Below, in pieces: positions 47,262 through 56,846 of a stretch of DNA of 64,000 nt; position 1 is the first letter of the stretch; the number at the start of each line of letters is the position of its first letter. Both the position numbers and the translations under genes were made by a program. Source of the DNA: Anaerosporobacter faecicola (GTDB taxonomy: Bacteria; Bacillota; Clostridia; Lachnospirales; Lachnospiraceae); NCBI RefSeq assembly GCF_012070565.1, contig NZ_JAAQRO010000029.1, positions 1 through 64,000 of the forward strand, given 5' to 3'. Under the pieces are notes generated by a model. That model did not search any database. It was not told the DNA's origin and worked only from the letters and a program-made list of their open reading frames with translations.

Positions 47262-47377
47262 ATTATTATATACACCTTCCGTGTGATGCACACTCGCACA
47301 TAAGGTAGATGTCAGCAGAAGCTGACAGTGCTCGTATGGAGAACAAAGTGTACGAAGTACACTTTGTTTTGGCTGTA
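47262..47377 (+). repeat. Dispersed intergenic element, copy C
   Basis: The core GCACACTCGCACATAAGGTA (47288-47307) is followed by the perfect stem-loop GTCAGC-AGAA-GCTGAC and a right-end hairpin AACAAAGTGTAC / GTACACTTTGTT. It starts about 20 nt after a terminator. Confidence 0.8.
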
Positions 47378-48030
47378 TGATAAGACCAATCTTATGTTTG
47401 TTGTTTACATGGCTCTGTGCATCTGAGCAATGATATCATAGAGCCTATGTTTATAGGATGAGCACAAGATAGATTGGGTAGTAGTGAAGAATCTGTGAGC
47501 TTTATACGATAGAATCTTTGGAGAAAATAAAAAGGAATCAATATATACTTATATAGAATTAAGTTGTCTAATAAATAAAAGAAGATTTTTGACAATTGTA
47601 TTGAATAAAAAAGATGATTTTAGTGGTGGTGTTTATTAAAAACATGATATACTAGCAAAGTGCACAAAATATTTAACGGTTTTAGTAAAAAATGTAAAAA
47701 GAATGGTTAGGGCGTGTGGATGAATCTATAAAGTTATCCACAATTGTTTTTCTTTAATTTACAAGGATTTTGAGTTATGCACGGAGTTATCCACATTATC
47801 CACAGTGTATGAGGTGGATTTCTATTTTGGATAACTGTGTCAATATAGAATGTTTGTTTTGTTTTTTTTGATAAAAAAGGTATTCGACAGGTTTTTTTTA
47901 TTGTTTTTCTTGACTTTTCTATTGTCACATAATATTAAGAATGTGTTTTTAAATCAATGAATATTAGCTTAATTATAGAATATTAATATGTTAATCAGAC
48001 AATTCGGACTTATATACAAAATTATAAGTA
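47378..48030. other. Gene-free region of about 650 bp
   Basis: No credible gene on either strand. It is very AT-rich, with the DnaA box cluster in its middle and a T-rich stretch (47850-47905) directly after it. Two short minus-strand frames (near 47392 and 47734) have no ribosome binding site. Confidence 0.6.
47715..47834. promoter_or_regulatory. Cluster of DnaA boxes
   Basis: Perfect TTATCCACA occurs at 47734-47742, 47787-47795 and 47796-47804, the last two directly abutting. One-mismatch boxes on the other strand are TGTGGATGA (47715-47723) and TTTGGATAA (47826-47834); TTATGCACG (47775-47783) is a weaker one. A T-rich stretch follows. Such clusters exist at oriC and at DnaA-titrating or regulatory sites. 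No dnaA gene is nearby and gene direction does not switch here, so I favour a non-origin cluster. Confidence 0.75.
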
Positions 48031-48048
48031 AAAATACCTCGAATAACC

Positions 48049-48076
48049 TTGATATATTTTATAATTATGGTATAAT
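48049..48076 (+). promoter_or_regulatory. Probable hpf promoter
   Basis: TTGATA (48049-48054), 16 nt and TATAAT (48071-48076) lie about 180 nt upstream of hpf. The leader in between has no clear structure. Confidence 0.55.
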
Positions 48077-48256
48077 ACTTATATATCAATTACATATTAA
48101 TATATAAGACATTCATGAAAGACAACCTATACAGAGAAATGATGGTAGAACGGTTAGAAGGATATTAATAAGCGAAAGCTTTTAATATATATGGGGAAAG
48201 GCATAAGCACTATGCAGATGTCATTTTCTAATTGAAAGTAAAAGGAGTTGGACATT

Positions 48257-48784
48257 ATGCGTTATATTATAAGCGGGAAAAACATTGAAGTGACAGAAGG
48301 GTTAAAAACAGCGGTTTATGAAAAGATTGGAAAACTAGAAAGGTACTTCACTCCTGAGACAGAGATTCACGTTACACTAAGTGTTGAAAAAGAAAGACAA
48401 AAAATAGAAGTTACAATTCCGATGAAAGGAAATATAGTAAGAGCAGAACAAGTTAGTACTGATATGTACGTTTCAATTGATCTTGTAGAAGAAGTTATTG
48501 AACGTCAATTAAGAAAATATAAACATAAATTAATTGAACATAAACAATCCGCAATCAACTTCAACCAAGCTTTTGTAGATGATGACAGCGAAGAAGATGA
48601 AGTTATTAACATCATTCGTACTAAGAAGTTTGCAATTAAGCCTATGGATGCTGAAGAAGCTTGTATTCAAATGGAATTATTAGGACATAACTTCTTTGTA
48701 TTCCGCAATGCAGAAACGGACGAAGTAAATGTTGTATATAAGAGAAAAGGAAATACATTTGGATTAATCGAACCAGAATTCTAG
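48257..48784 (+). CDS. hpf: Long-form ribosome hibernation promoting factor
   Basis: Long HPF dimerises 70S ribosomes into inactive 100S in stationary phase. The 175-residue protein has the N-terminal S30AE domain (MRYIISGKNIEVTEGLKTAVYE..., EVTIPMKGNIVRAEQ) and the C-terminal dimerisation domain (RTKKFAIKPMDAEEACIQME, HNFFVFRNAETDEVNVVYKR), marking it as the long form. ATG 48257 is chosen since AAAGGAG precedes it; the TTG at 48248 overlaps that site. It stands alone, followed by a terminator and a repeat, then secA. Confidence 0.94.
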   Translation: MRYIISGKNIEVTEGLKTAVYEKIGKLERYFTPETEIHVTLSVEKERQKIEVTIPMKGNIVRAEQVSTDMYVSIDLVEEVIERQLRKYKHKLIEHKQSAINFNQAFVDDDSEEDEVINIIRTKKFAIKPMDAEEACIQMELLGHNFFVFRNAETDEVNVVYKRKGNTFGLIEPEF

Positions 48785-48799
48785 AAGGTAATAATAATA

Positions 48800-48840
48800 G
48801 ATAATAAAAAGAGAAGACAATGTCTTCTCTTTTTATTATC
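48800..48840. terminator. Bidirectional hpf terminator, 20-bp perfect palindrome
   Basis: A perfect 20-bp stem with a single-base centre: GATAATAAAAAGAGAAGACA pairs fully with TGTCTTCTCTTTTTATTATC. The lower half is A-T only and provides the T-run on both strands. Confidence 0.88.
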
Positions 48841-48917
48841 TATTAAATAAACCCTCCGTGGGATGCGCACTCGCACATAAGGTAGATGTCTGCTTCGGCT
48901 GACTTTGTTCTCTTTTT
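48841..48917 (+). repeat. Dispersed intergenic element, copy D
   Basis: AAACCCTCCGTGGGAT leads into the core GCGCACTCGCACATAAGGTA (48865-48884), then the stem-loop GTCTGC-TTCG-GCTGAC. It abuts the hpf terminator, the clearest case of the terminator association. The left hairpin is absent. Confidence 0.8.
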
Positions 48918-48980
48918 GATAACATTTTTGCAAAGGGTATGTATAGAATGTAAAAGTATGGGACTAGTTTAAAAAATTAG

Positions 48981-49009
48981 TTGAATAGTCCTTGGACTAA
49001 TGATACAAT
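48981..49009 (+). promoter_or_regulatory. Probable secA promoter
   Basis: TTGAAT (48981-48986), 17 nt and TACAAT (49004-49009). TAGTCC/GGACTA palindrome (48986-48999) overlaps the spacer. It is about 60 nt before secA. Confidence 0.55.
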
Positions 49010-49070
49010 ATAAATTAGTTTGAATATCACTAGTATATATATTTGCGAAATATCATAGGAGAGAAAATAA

Positions 49071-51641
49071 ATGGGATTAGTAAGTAAATTATTTGGGACA
49101 CATAGTGAACGTGAATTAAAAAGAATAAGTCCGATAGTTGATAAAATTGAAGCATTAGAGCCCGAGTTTGAAAAGTTATCAGATGATGAGTTAAAAAACA
49201 AAACAAAAGAATTCAAACAACGCTTGGAAAATGGTGAGACTCTTGATGATATCCTTGTTGAAGCTTATGCTACAGTAAGAGAAGCATCTAAGAGAACATT
49301 GGGCTTAAGACACTATCGTGTTCAGTTAATCGGTGGTGTAATTCTTCATCAAGGAAGAATTACAGAAATGAAAACCGGTGAAGGTAAAACATTAGTTTCT
49401 ACATTGCCAGCATATTTGAATGCATTAGAAGGCAAAGGTGTGCATATTGTAACAGTTAATGATTACTTAGCAAACCGTGATGCAGAAGAGATGGGAAAAG
49501 TACATCGTTTCTTAGGTTTGACCGTTGGTGTTGTTCTTAATAGTATGACCAATGATGAAAGAAGAGAAGCATATGCAGCGGATATTACGTATGCAACGAA
49601 TAATGAATTAGGATTCGATTACTTAAGAGACAACATGGTAATCTACAAAGAACAGTTAGTTATGCGTGGATTACATTATGCAGTTGTGGATGAAGTCGAT
49701 TCTGTATTGATTGATGAAGCTAGAACACCATTAATTATCTCTGGTCAGAGTGGTAAATCAACAAAATTATATGAAGCTTGTGATGTATTGGCAAGACAAT
49801 TAGAGCGTGGTAAAGAAAGTGCTGAATTAACAAAAATGGCTGCCATTATGAAAGAAGAGATCGAAGAAGAAGGCGACTTTATTGTTAATGAAAAAGACAA
49901 GAATGTCAGCTTGACGGAAGAGGGTGTTCATAAAGTTGAACGATTCTTCAATATAGAAAACTTAGCAGATCCAGAAAATCTGGAGATCCAACACAACATT
50001 ATCTTAGCTTTACGTGCACATAACTTAATGTTTAGAGATAAAGATTACGTTGTAAAAGAAGATCAGGTATTGATCGTTGATGAATTTACAGGCCGTATCA
50101 TGCCAGGACGTCGTTATTCGGATGGATTACATCAAGCTATCGAAGCAAAAGAAAAAGTTAAAGTTAAGAGAGAAAGTAAAACACTTGCAACGATTACTTT
50201 CCAGAACTTCTTTAATAAATATGAGAAGAAATGTGGTATGACTGGTACAGCATTAACAGAAGAACGAGAATTTCGTGATATCTATGGAATGGATGTTATC
50301 GTAGTTCCTACCAATTTACCAGTAGCCAGAGTAGACCGTCAGGATGCTGTATATAAGACAAAACGTGAAAAACTTCATGCAGTTGTGGATGAAATCATTG
50401 AGAGTCATAAGAAAGGACAACCAGTCCTAGTAGGTACAATTACCATTGAGGCTTCTGAAGAAATCAGCGAAATGTTAAAGAAAAAGGGAATTCCACATAA
50501 AGTATTGAATGCAAAATTCCATGAATTAGAAGCTGAAATTATTGCGGACGCTGGACAACTAGGTGCTGTAACCATTGCAACCAATATGGCTGGTCGTGGT
50601 ACAGATATCAAGCTTGGTGAAGGTGTGGTAGATTTAGGCGGTTTAAAGATTATTGGTACAGAACGTCATGAATCAAGACGTATTGATAATCAGTTACGAG
50701 GACGTGCAGGACGTCAAGGAGATCCAGGTGAATCTAGATTCTACATTTCTTTGGAAGATGATTTAATGCGTTTGTTTGGTTCAGAGAAATTAATGGCGAT
50801 GTTTAATTCATTAGGTCTTCCTGAAGGAGAACAGATTGAACATAAGATGTTATCAAATGCCATTGAGAAAGCACAGATGAAGATTGAGAATAACAACTTT
50901 GGTATTAGAAAGAATCTTCTTGAATATGACCAAGTTAATAATGATCAAAGAGAGATCATCTATGAAGAACGTAGAAAAGTTCTTGACGGGGAAAGCATGA
51001 GAGATGCAATCTATAAGATGATCACAGATAATGTAGAGAAGTTTGTAAATCGTTGTATTAGTGATGATCAACTACCAGAAGACTGGGATTTGGCAGAATT
51101 AAACGAATTATTACTTCCAGTTATTCCAATTGAAGAAGTAACCTTAACAAAAGAACAATTGGAAACGATGAAAAAGGATACACTTGTTCAAGAGTTAAAA
51201 GAAAAGGCAGTTAAGCTTTATGAAACAAAAGAAGCGGAATTCCCTGAAATTGAACAATTAAGAGAAATTGAACGTGTAATTCTTCTAAAGGTTATTGATA
51301 GCAAATGGATGGGGCATATCGATGATATGGATCAATTACGTCAAGGCATTGGTTTGCAGGCATATGGTCAAAGAGATCCATTGGTAGAATACAAATTTAT
51401 GGGATTTGAAATGTTCGACGAAATGATTGAAGCAATCTCAGAAGATACTGTTCGTGCATTAATGCATGTGCGAATTGAACAAAACGTTGAAAGAGAAGAA
51501 GTTGCAAAAGTAACAGGTACGAATAAAGACGATTCTCCAAAAGGACCAGTAAAACGTACTGGAAAGAAAGTATTACCAAATGATCCTTGTCCATGTGGTA
51601 GCGGAAAGAAATACAAACAGTGTTGTGGTAAGAATTATTAA
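49071..51641 (+). CDS. secA: Preprotein translocase ATPase SecA
   Basis: SecA pushes unfolded preproteins through SecYEG. The 856-residue protein has Walker [11 protein letters not shown] (about residue 100), DEAD-like [17 protein letters not shown], the helicase motif [13 protein letters not shown] and [15 protein letters not shown], then the scaffold helix and C-terminal zinc motif [14 protein letters not shown] that binds SecB or the ribosome. The length is typical of SecA1. AGGAG precedes the ATG. The gene is followed by a weak terminator hairpin and prfB, the common order. Confidence 0.97.
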   Translation: MGLVSKLFGTHSERELKRISPIVDKIEALEPEFEKLSDDELKNKTKEFKQRLENGETLDDILVEAYATVREASKRTLGLRHYRVQLIGGVILHQGRITEMKTGEGKTLVSTLPAYLNALEGKGVHIVTVNDYLANRDAEEMGKVHRFLGLTVGVVLNSMTNDERREAYAADITYATNNELGFDYLRDNMVIYKEQLVMRGLHYAVVDEVDSVLIDEARTPLIISGQSGKSTKLYEACDVLARQLERGKESAELTKMAAIMKEEIEEEGDFIVNEKDKNVSLTEEGVHKVERFFNIENLADPENLEIQHNIILALRAHNLMFRDKDYVVKEDQVLIVDEFTGRIMPGRRYSDGLHQAIEAKEKVKVKRESKTLATITFQNFFNKYEKKCGMTGTALTEEREFRDIYGMDVIVVPTNLPVARVDRQDAVYKTKREKLHAVVDEIIESHKKGQPVLVGTITIEASEEISEMLKKKGIPHKVLNAKFHELEAEIIADAGQLGAVTIATNMAGRGTDIKLGEGVVDLGGLKIIGTERHESRRIDNQLRGRAGRQGDPGESRFYISLEDDLMRLFGSEKLMAMFNSLGLPEGEQIEHKMLSNAIEKAQMKIENNNFGIRKNLLEYDQVNNDQREIIYEERRKVLDGESMRDAIYKMITDNVEKFVNRCISDDQLPEDWDLAELNELLLPVIPIEEVTLTKEQLETMKKDTLVQELKEKAVKLYETKEAEFPEIEQLREIERVILLKVIDSKWMGHIDDMDQLRQGIGLQAYGQRDPLVEYKFMGFEMFDEMIEAISEDTVRALMHVRIEQNVEREEVAKVTGTNKDDSPKGPVKRTGKKVLPNDPCPCGSGKKYKQCCGKNY

Positions 51642-51655
51642 TTCTGTATAATAAA

Positions 51656-51692
51656 GAAAAGGGGCGGTGAAATTACAACGTCCCTTTTCGTT
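51656..51692 (+). terminator. Terminator after secA
   Basis: GAAAAGGGGCG pairs with CGTCCCTTTTC with one unpaired base, followed by GTTTATT. It separates secA from prfB; the T-run is imperfect. Confidence 0.7.
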
Positions 51693-51847
51693 TATTATAT
51701 TTACATCTGGTATAGTTATTTAATATAATGTATACGAGAATCCTTATACAAAACAGATTAGTATAGAAAGTAGCCATAGTAAAATATTTGGCAAGTAGGA
51801 ATTGGAACCGTATTGAGTTAGAATATTAAAAGAAAGAGGTGATTATA

Positions 51848-52970
51848 GTGGTAGAATTAGATCAGTACAAATATACATTAAGTACCTATGAGAAACCGCT
51901 AAAAGAAGTGGGGGATTCACTTTGACTTAGCAAATAAAAAGCTAAGAATTCAAGAATTAGAAGAAATCATGGAGAAACCATCGTTTTGGGAGGATGCGAA
52001 AGCTTCCCAAGAATATATGAAAGAAATAAAGGATCTTAAAGCAACAATAGACAAGTATGACGAGCTGATGCAAGCATATGAGGATGTTGAGACATTAATC
52101 GAAATGGGATATGAAGAAAGTGATCCAGAACTCGTATCAGAAGTAGATGAAGCGATGAATGAGTTTGTACAGGAATTCGAAAACTTACGTGTTGCAACAT
52201 TGTTATCCGAGGAGTATGATAAAGATAACGCAATTGTAACATTACATGCTGGTGCAGGCGGTACAGAAAGCTGTGACTGGGCAAATATGTTATTTAGAAT
52301 GTACCAACGTTGGGCTGATAAAAAAGGTTTCTCTACAGAAGTGCTAGACTATCTTGATGGGGAAGAAGCTGGTGTGAAATCGGTAACCCTCCAAGTGAAT
52401 GGGGAAAATGCATACGGTTACTTGAAGTCAGAACGTGGAGTTCATCGTCTTGTACGAATTTCACCATTTAATGCAGCTGGTAAGAGACAAACATCCTTTG
52501 TGTCATGTGATGTTATGCCAGATATAGAAGAAGATTTGGATATTGAGATTAAGGATGATGACATTCGAATAGATACGTATCGTTCCAGTGGTGCTGGTGG
52601 ACAGCATATTAATAAGACATCATCGGCCATTCGTATTACCCATCTTCCAACGGGGATTGTTGTTCAATGTCAGAATGAAAGATCGCAATTCCAGAATAAA
52701 GATAAGGCAATGCAAATGCTGAAGGCAAAGTTATACCTGCTAAAACAACAGGAAAATCTTGAAAAAGAATCTGGTATACGCGGTGAGCAAAAAGAGATCG
52801 GTTGGGGAAGCCAGATACGTTCATACGTAATGCAACCCTATACAATGGTGAAAGATCATCGAACAAATGAGGAAATAGGAAATGTTATAAGTGTTCTAGA
52901 TGGAAACATTGATCCTTTTATTAATGCTTATCTAAAATGGTTAAGTGTAGGAAAGAATAAGGAGGAGTAA
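51848..52970 (+). CDS. prfB: Peptide chain release factor 2 with programmed +1 frameshift
   Basis: RF2 reads UGA and UAA stops. The first 25 codons start at GTG 51848 (AAGAGGTG upstream) and end at an in-frame TGA (51923-51925) in CTT TGA C, with the stimulator GGGGG just upstream; reading resumes one base later and continues to 52970, giving 373 residues. The full-length part has the SPF motif (RISPFNAAGKRQTSF) and GGQ motif (SSGAGGQHINKTSSAIR). The frameshift lets RF2 level regulate its own synthesis. cheW begins 2 nt after the stop codon. Confidence 0.95.
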
Positions 52971-52972
52971 GT

Positions 52973-53440
52973 ATGGATACGACGAAACAAGTCATTTTTA
53001 AATTAGGAAATGAAGAATTCGGAATAGGCATCCTATATGTAAAGGCAATTGAGAAATATATGGATATTGTCCCAATTCCAAATGCCCCAAGCTATATCGA
53101 AGGAATTATCAACTTAAGAGGTGATGTAATTCCGGTTTATAGTTTACGTAACAAGTTTGGTCTGCCAAAAAAAGAAGTAGATGATAATACCAAACTTATT
53201 GTAACAAAATCAAAAGATATTGTTATGGCTTTTGAAGTTGATCTGGTTAATGAGATTGTTGAGATTCCAGAAAGTAGTATACATGATGCTCCTATGATTA
53301 TTCGCTCCGAAAGTACCGCATATATTGATCGTGTGGCTGATGTGAATCGGAGATTGGTATTGTTGCTTAATTTAGATGGAATTCTAAGTGATGCGGAAAA
53401 AGGTGCAATTGAGAAAATTGTAGCAGAAGTACAAGAATAA
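52973..53440 (+). CDS. cheW: CheW chemotaxis adaptor
   Basis: The 155-residue protein matches CheW: FKLGNEEFGIGILYVKAIEKYMDIVPIPNAPSYIEGIINLRGDVIPVYSLR contains the receptor/CheA-binding sheet, here cited only by its pieces (IPNAPSYIEGIINLRG). It couples chemoreceptors to the kinase CheA. The start overlaps closely with the end of prfB (2-nt gap), so they are cotranscribed, an odd pairing. cheA is not in the window. Confidence 0.92.
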   Translation: MDTTKQVIFKLGNEEFGIGILYVKAIEKYMDIVPIPNAPSYIEGIINLRGDVIPVYSLRNKFGLPKKEVDDNTKLIVTKSKDIVMAFEVDLVNEIVEIPESSIHDAPMIIRSESTAYIDRVADVNRRLVLLLNLDGILSDAEKGAIEKIVAEVQE

Positions 53441-53502
53441 CTCATAAAAATACAGGATTTGTGTAATTAATAGAGTTGTAAGAACAATATTTAAAAGTAT
53501 TA

Positions 53503-53567
53503 GACGAGTTTTTGACAGGTTACTCTTAATTGTTATGAGAATACATGTCAAAAGCTCGTCTTTTTTT
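53503..53567 (+). terminator. Terminator after cheW
   Basis: GACGAG with TTTGACA pairs with TGTCAAA and CTCGTC over a long stem, ending in TTTTTTT (53561-53567). It is strong and divides the chemotaxis gene from the threonine pathway unit. Confidence 0.9.
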
Positions 53568-53686
53568 ATGCATTTTGGAGAATATTTATAAAAAGGTTGC
53601 ATTTAAAAATGAAGTGTGTTAATATCTTCCTAGGAAAAACAAGTGTATTTCCTATACAAACACTAAAGTTGGGAATAGGAGCAGTT

Positions 53687-54139
53687 ATGAATAATAAGTT
53701 AGAAGAAGATAAATACTTTATTGTAAAGAAAAAGGCAGTTCCTGAAGTACTTCTTAAAGTGGTTGAAGCAAAACATTTACTGGATTCAGAAAAGGTTATA
53801 ACGGTTCAGGAAGCAACCGATGCCGTAGGTATCAGTCGAAGTTCTTTTTATAAATACAAAGATGATATCTTTCCGTTTCATGATAATTCCAGAGGGAAGA
53901 CAATAACATTCATGTTACAGATGGATGATGAACCTGGACTTTTATCAAAGGTTCTGAATGTAGTAGCGCAGAATGAATCCAATATATTAACGATTCATCA
54001 AAGTATTCCTGTTAATGGGATAGCAATGGTGACAATCAGTGTAGAAGTTCTTCCATCAAGCGCAAGTCTATCTGTATTGATTGATGCAGTGGAAGGGTTA
54101 GATGGAATTCATTATTTAAAAATATTAGCTAGGGAGTGA
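53687..54139 (+). CDS. PheB-like ACT-domain protein
   Basis: The 150-residue protein has an N-terminal helix-turn-helix-like part (TVQEATDAVGISRSSFYKYK) and a C-terminal ACT domain (TFMLQMDDEPGLLSKVLNVVAQ, then HQSIPVNGIAMVTISVEV) as in UPF0735/PheB. ACT domains bind amino acids. It lies 4 nt before hom, so it is likely a sensor of this pathway; no enzyme activity is expected. ATG 53687 has AGGAG upstream; earlier starts lack a site. Confidence 0.88.
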   Translation: MNNKLEEDKYFIVKKKAVPEVLLKVVEAKHLLDSEKVITVQEATDAVGISRSSFYKYKDDIFPFHDNSRGKTITFMLQMDDEPGLLSKVLNVVAQNESNILTIHQSIPVNGIAMVTISVEVLPSSASLSVLIDAVEGLDGIHYLKILARE

Positions 54140-54143
54140 CATT

Positions 54144-55358
54144 ATGTTGAATATCGGTGTGTTAGGTTACGGGACAGTAGGATCAGGTGTTGTAGAAGTA
54201 TTGAATACCAACCAAGAAAGTATTAATAAAAAGGCTGGAAATGAAATTAATGTAAAGTATGTTTTGGACTTAAGAGATTTCCCTGGTGATCCAATTCAAG
54301 AAAAGGTTGTTCATGATTTTAATATCATTTTAAATGATCCGGAAGTACAGATCGTTGTTGAGGTAATGGGTGGTGTTGAACCAGCCTATACTTTTGTAAA
54401 GAAAGCGTTAGAAGCGGGTAAGAGTGTATGTACATCCAATAAAGAATTGGTAGCAAAACATGGAGCAGAATTATTAGCGTTAGCAAAAAGCAAAAATATT
54501 AATTTCTTATTTGAAGCAAGCGTTGGTGGTGGAATTCCGATTATTCGTCCATTAAATCAATCATTAACAGCAGATGAAATCGAAGAGATTACAGGTATCT
54601 TGAATGGAACAACCAATTACATCTTAACAAAGATGGGCAAAGAGGGTCTTGCTTTTGATGAAGTATTGAAAGATGCACAGGATAAGGGATATGCAGAAAG
54701 AAACCCAGAAGCAGATGTGGAAGGCTATGATGCATGTAGAAAGATCGCGATCTTATCTTCACTAGCATTTGGTATGCAAGTAGATTATGAAGATATTTAT
54801 ACAGAAGGTATAACAAAAATAACAGATGTAGACATGAAATATGCGAAAGCATTGAATGCAAGCATCAAATTATTTGGTACAAGCAAGAAGGTAAATGATG
54901 AAGTTTATGCAATGGTTGCACCAATGATGATCAGTGAAGAACATCCATTAGCAGGCGTGAACGATGTATTCAATGGAATTTTCGTAAGCGGGAACGTACT
55001 AGGGGATGTTATGTTCTATGGTAGAGGTGCAGGTAAATTACCTACAGCAAGTGCAGTTGTAGCAGATGTAGTAGATGCAGCAAAACATCTTGGAACGAAT
55101 ATAATGACTATATGGAGCAATAAAAAATTAGAATTATCGGATATCAAGAAGGCAAAACAAAAATTCTTCGTGCGTTTAGCTGGCGACAAAGCATCCAATG
55201 AGGAAAAAGTAATAGAAGCATTTGGTGAAGTTGCAGAAGTGCCAGCAGTTGTTGCAGGAGAATATGCGTTTATAACAAAAGAGATTTCAGAAGGGGAATT
55301 CGAAGAAAAACAAAAAGCATTCTCTAATATGGTCAATCGAATCCGTGTGAATTTTTAA
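54144..55358 (+). CDS. hom: Homoserine dehydrogenase
   Basis: The enzyme reduces aspartate semialdehyde to homoserine with NAD(P)H, at the branch to threonine and methionine. The 404-residue protein has the N-terminal nucleotide fold (GVLGYGTVGSGVVEVL), the dehydrogenase signature (VASVGGGIPIIRPLNQSL-like segment ASVGGGIPIIRPL), and a C-terminal ACT regulatory domain. It is monofunctional, not fused to aspartokinase; lysC is two genes on. It is 4 nt after the ACT protein. Confidence 0.96.
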   Translation: MLNIGVLGYGTVGSGVVEVLNTNQESINKKAGNEINVKYVLDLRDFPGDPIQEKVVHDFNIILNDPEVQIVVEVMGGVEPAYTFVKKALEAGKSVCTSNKELVAKHGAELLALAKSKNINFLFEASVGGGIPIIRPLNQSLTADEIEEITGILNGTTNYILTKMGKEGLAFDEVLKDAQDKGYAERNPEADVEGYDACRKIAILSSLAFGMQVDYEDIYTEGITKITDVDMKYAKALNASIKLFGTSKKVNDEVYAMVAPMMISEEHPLAGVNDVFNGIFVSGNVLGDVMFYGRGAGKLPTASAVVADVVDAAKHLGTNIMTIWSNKKLELSDIKKAKQKFFVRLAGDKASNEEKVIEAFGEVAEVPAVVAGEYAFITKEISEGEFEEKQKAFSNMVNRIRVNF

Positions 55359-55370
55359 TAAGGATTGGAA

Positions 55371-55413
55371 TACTCACTGGAATACGGAAGACTGTTTCTG
55401 GTGAGTACTTTTA
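55371..55413 (+). terminator. Hairpin between hom and the apgM-family gene
   Basis: TACTCAC (55371-55377) pairs with GTGAGTA (55401-55407), extended inside by GAA/TTC, followed by CTTTTAT. It is a weak terminator or attenuator inside the threonine pathway unit. Confidence 0.5.
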
Positions 55414-55526
55414 TAAAAGCCTGCGTTTGCAGACTATGTATATAACTAATGATTGATGGGAAAGAAAACTTTCTTATAATGAGATTCGCATACATGCATA
55501 AAACATGGTGCAGATGGGAGCGAGAC

Positions 55527-56738
55527 ATGAAGTATATCGTAGTTTTAGGAGATGGAATGGCAGATGAACCTTTGGAAACATTGGAGATGAAGACGCCGCT
55601 TGAATATGCCAATACACCAACAATGGATGCCTTAGCAGGAAAATCTGAAATCGGTTTGGCAAAAACAATACCAGAAGGTATGAAACCAGGAAGTGATACA
55701 GCAAATCTTGCAGTACTTGGATACTACCCTAAAAAGTATTATACAGGACGTTCTCCGTTGGAAGCGTTGAGTATAGGTGTGGATATGAAGGCTACCGATA
55801 TTGCTCTTCGATGCAATATTGTAACGGTATCAGATGATGATTTACCATATGAAGAAAAAACAATCATCGATCACAGTTCCAGTGAAATATCTACCGAAGA
55901 TGCAGCCATTTTACTAGATGCAGTGAAAAAAGAATTAGAAAATGATGTGTACAAATATTATGTTGGAACGAGTTATCGTCACCTGACCATTTGGGATAAA
56001 GGAAATGTTGTTGAATTAACACCACCTCATGATATTCTTGGTAAAGTGATAGGTTCTTATTTACCAAAAGAAACAGCATTAAAAGAGATGATGAAGAAAA
56101 GTTATGATATCTTGAATAATCATCCATTGAACATAGAAAGAGCAAAAAAAGGTCTGAACAAAGCAAACTCAATTTGGTTTTGGGGAGCAGGAACAAGACC
56201 GGCTTTGGATTCTTTTGAAGAAAAGACAGGGAAAAAGGGAGCAATGATCTCTGCCGTTGATCTACTAAAGGGAATCGCAGTAGGTGCCAGTATGACGAAC
56301 ATTATTGTTGAAGGCGCTGACGGAACATTACATACTAATTATGAAGGTAAAGCACGAGCTGCTGTTAAAGCGGTATTAAAGGATGGATTTGATTTTGTAT
56401 ACATTCATGTGGAAGCACCAGATGAGATGGGACACCAAGGTAGTATACCGAATAAGATAGAAGCAATAGAATCTTTAGATCAAAAAGTTATTAAACTAGT
56501 GAAGGAAGAAATGGATGCATCAAACGAACCATATCGTATGTTGATTATGCCAGATCACCCAACGCCAATCTGTTGCCGTACCCACACAAGTGATCCAGTT
56601 CCTTATATGTTATATGATAGTAGAGTTGATAGAAAAGCCTCTTGGTTATATAATGAGAAAGAAGCAAAAAATAGTGGAAATTATGTCGCAGATGGGTATA
56701 AAATGATAAATAAATTGTTGACAGATGATGCAATATAA
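55527..56738 (+). CDS. ApgM-family phosphomutase-like protein, proposed homoserine kinase
   Basis: The 403-residue protein is of the cofactor-independent phosphoglycerate mutase (ApgM) family in the alkaline phosphatase superfamily: VVLGDGMADEPL, catalytic-type Ser56 in GMKPGSDTANLAVLGY, VDLLKGIAVGA, HVEAPDEMGHQG and IMPDHPTPICCRTHTSDP. The subgroup next to hom has been proposed to be homoserine kinase (TIGR02535) in organisms lacking thrB. Its place between hom and lysC, with no thrB in the window, supports that. ATG 55527 follows GGGAG; an upstream frame lacks a site. Phosphoglycerate mutase activity remains the alternative. Confidence 0.85.
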   Translation: MKYIVVLGDGMADEPLETLEMKTPLEYANTPTMDALAGKSEIGLAKTIPEGMKPGSDTANLAVLGYYPKKYYTGRSPLEALSIGVDMKATDIALRCNIVTVSDDDLPYEEKTIIDHSSSEISTEDAAILLDAVKKELENDVYKYYVGTSYRHLTIWDKGNVVELTPPHDILGKVIGSYLPKETALKEMMKKSYDILNNHPLNIERAKKGLNKANSIWFWGAGTRPALDSFEEKTGKKGAMISAVDLLKGIAVGASMTNIIVEGADGTLHTNYEGKARAAVKAVLKDGFDFVYIHVEAPDEMGHQGSIPNKIEAIESLDQKVIKLVKEEMDASNEPYRMLIMPDHPTPICCRTHTSDPVPYMLYDSRVDRKASWLYNEKEAKNSGNYVADGYKMINKLLTDDAI

Positions 56739-56846
56739 TTTATTGTTTTAATTAACTACATTGTTAAAGCGTGTAGCGTGGATCGGTATATGTTTGCGAA
56801 ATGTAATTGACGCAATCTAAATATATTTATAATATAGGAGGCAGTT

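Noticed and set aside
47715-47834. That the DnaA cluster is the replication origin.
   Set aside because: No dnaA/dnaN nearby and no switch of coding strand; kept only as a DnaA-binding candidate.
47392-47928. Two minus-strand frames of 64-67 residues in the gap before hpf.
   Set aside because: No ribosome sites, the second overlaps the DnaA boxes, and neither looks like a protein.
56807-56833. A promoter for lysC alone (TTGACG and TATAAT).
   Set aside because: The spacer is only 15 nt and the start point would fall almost at the ribosome site.
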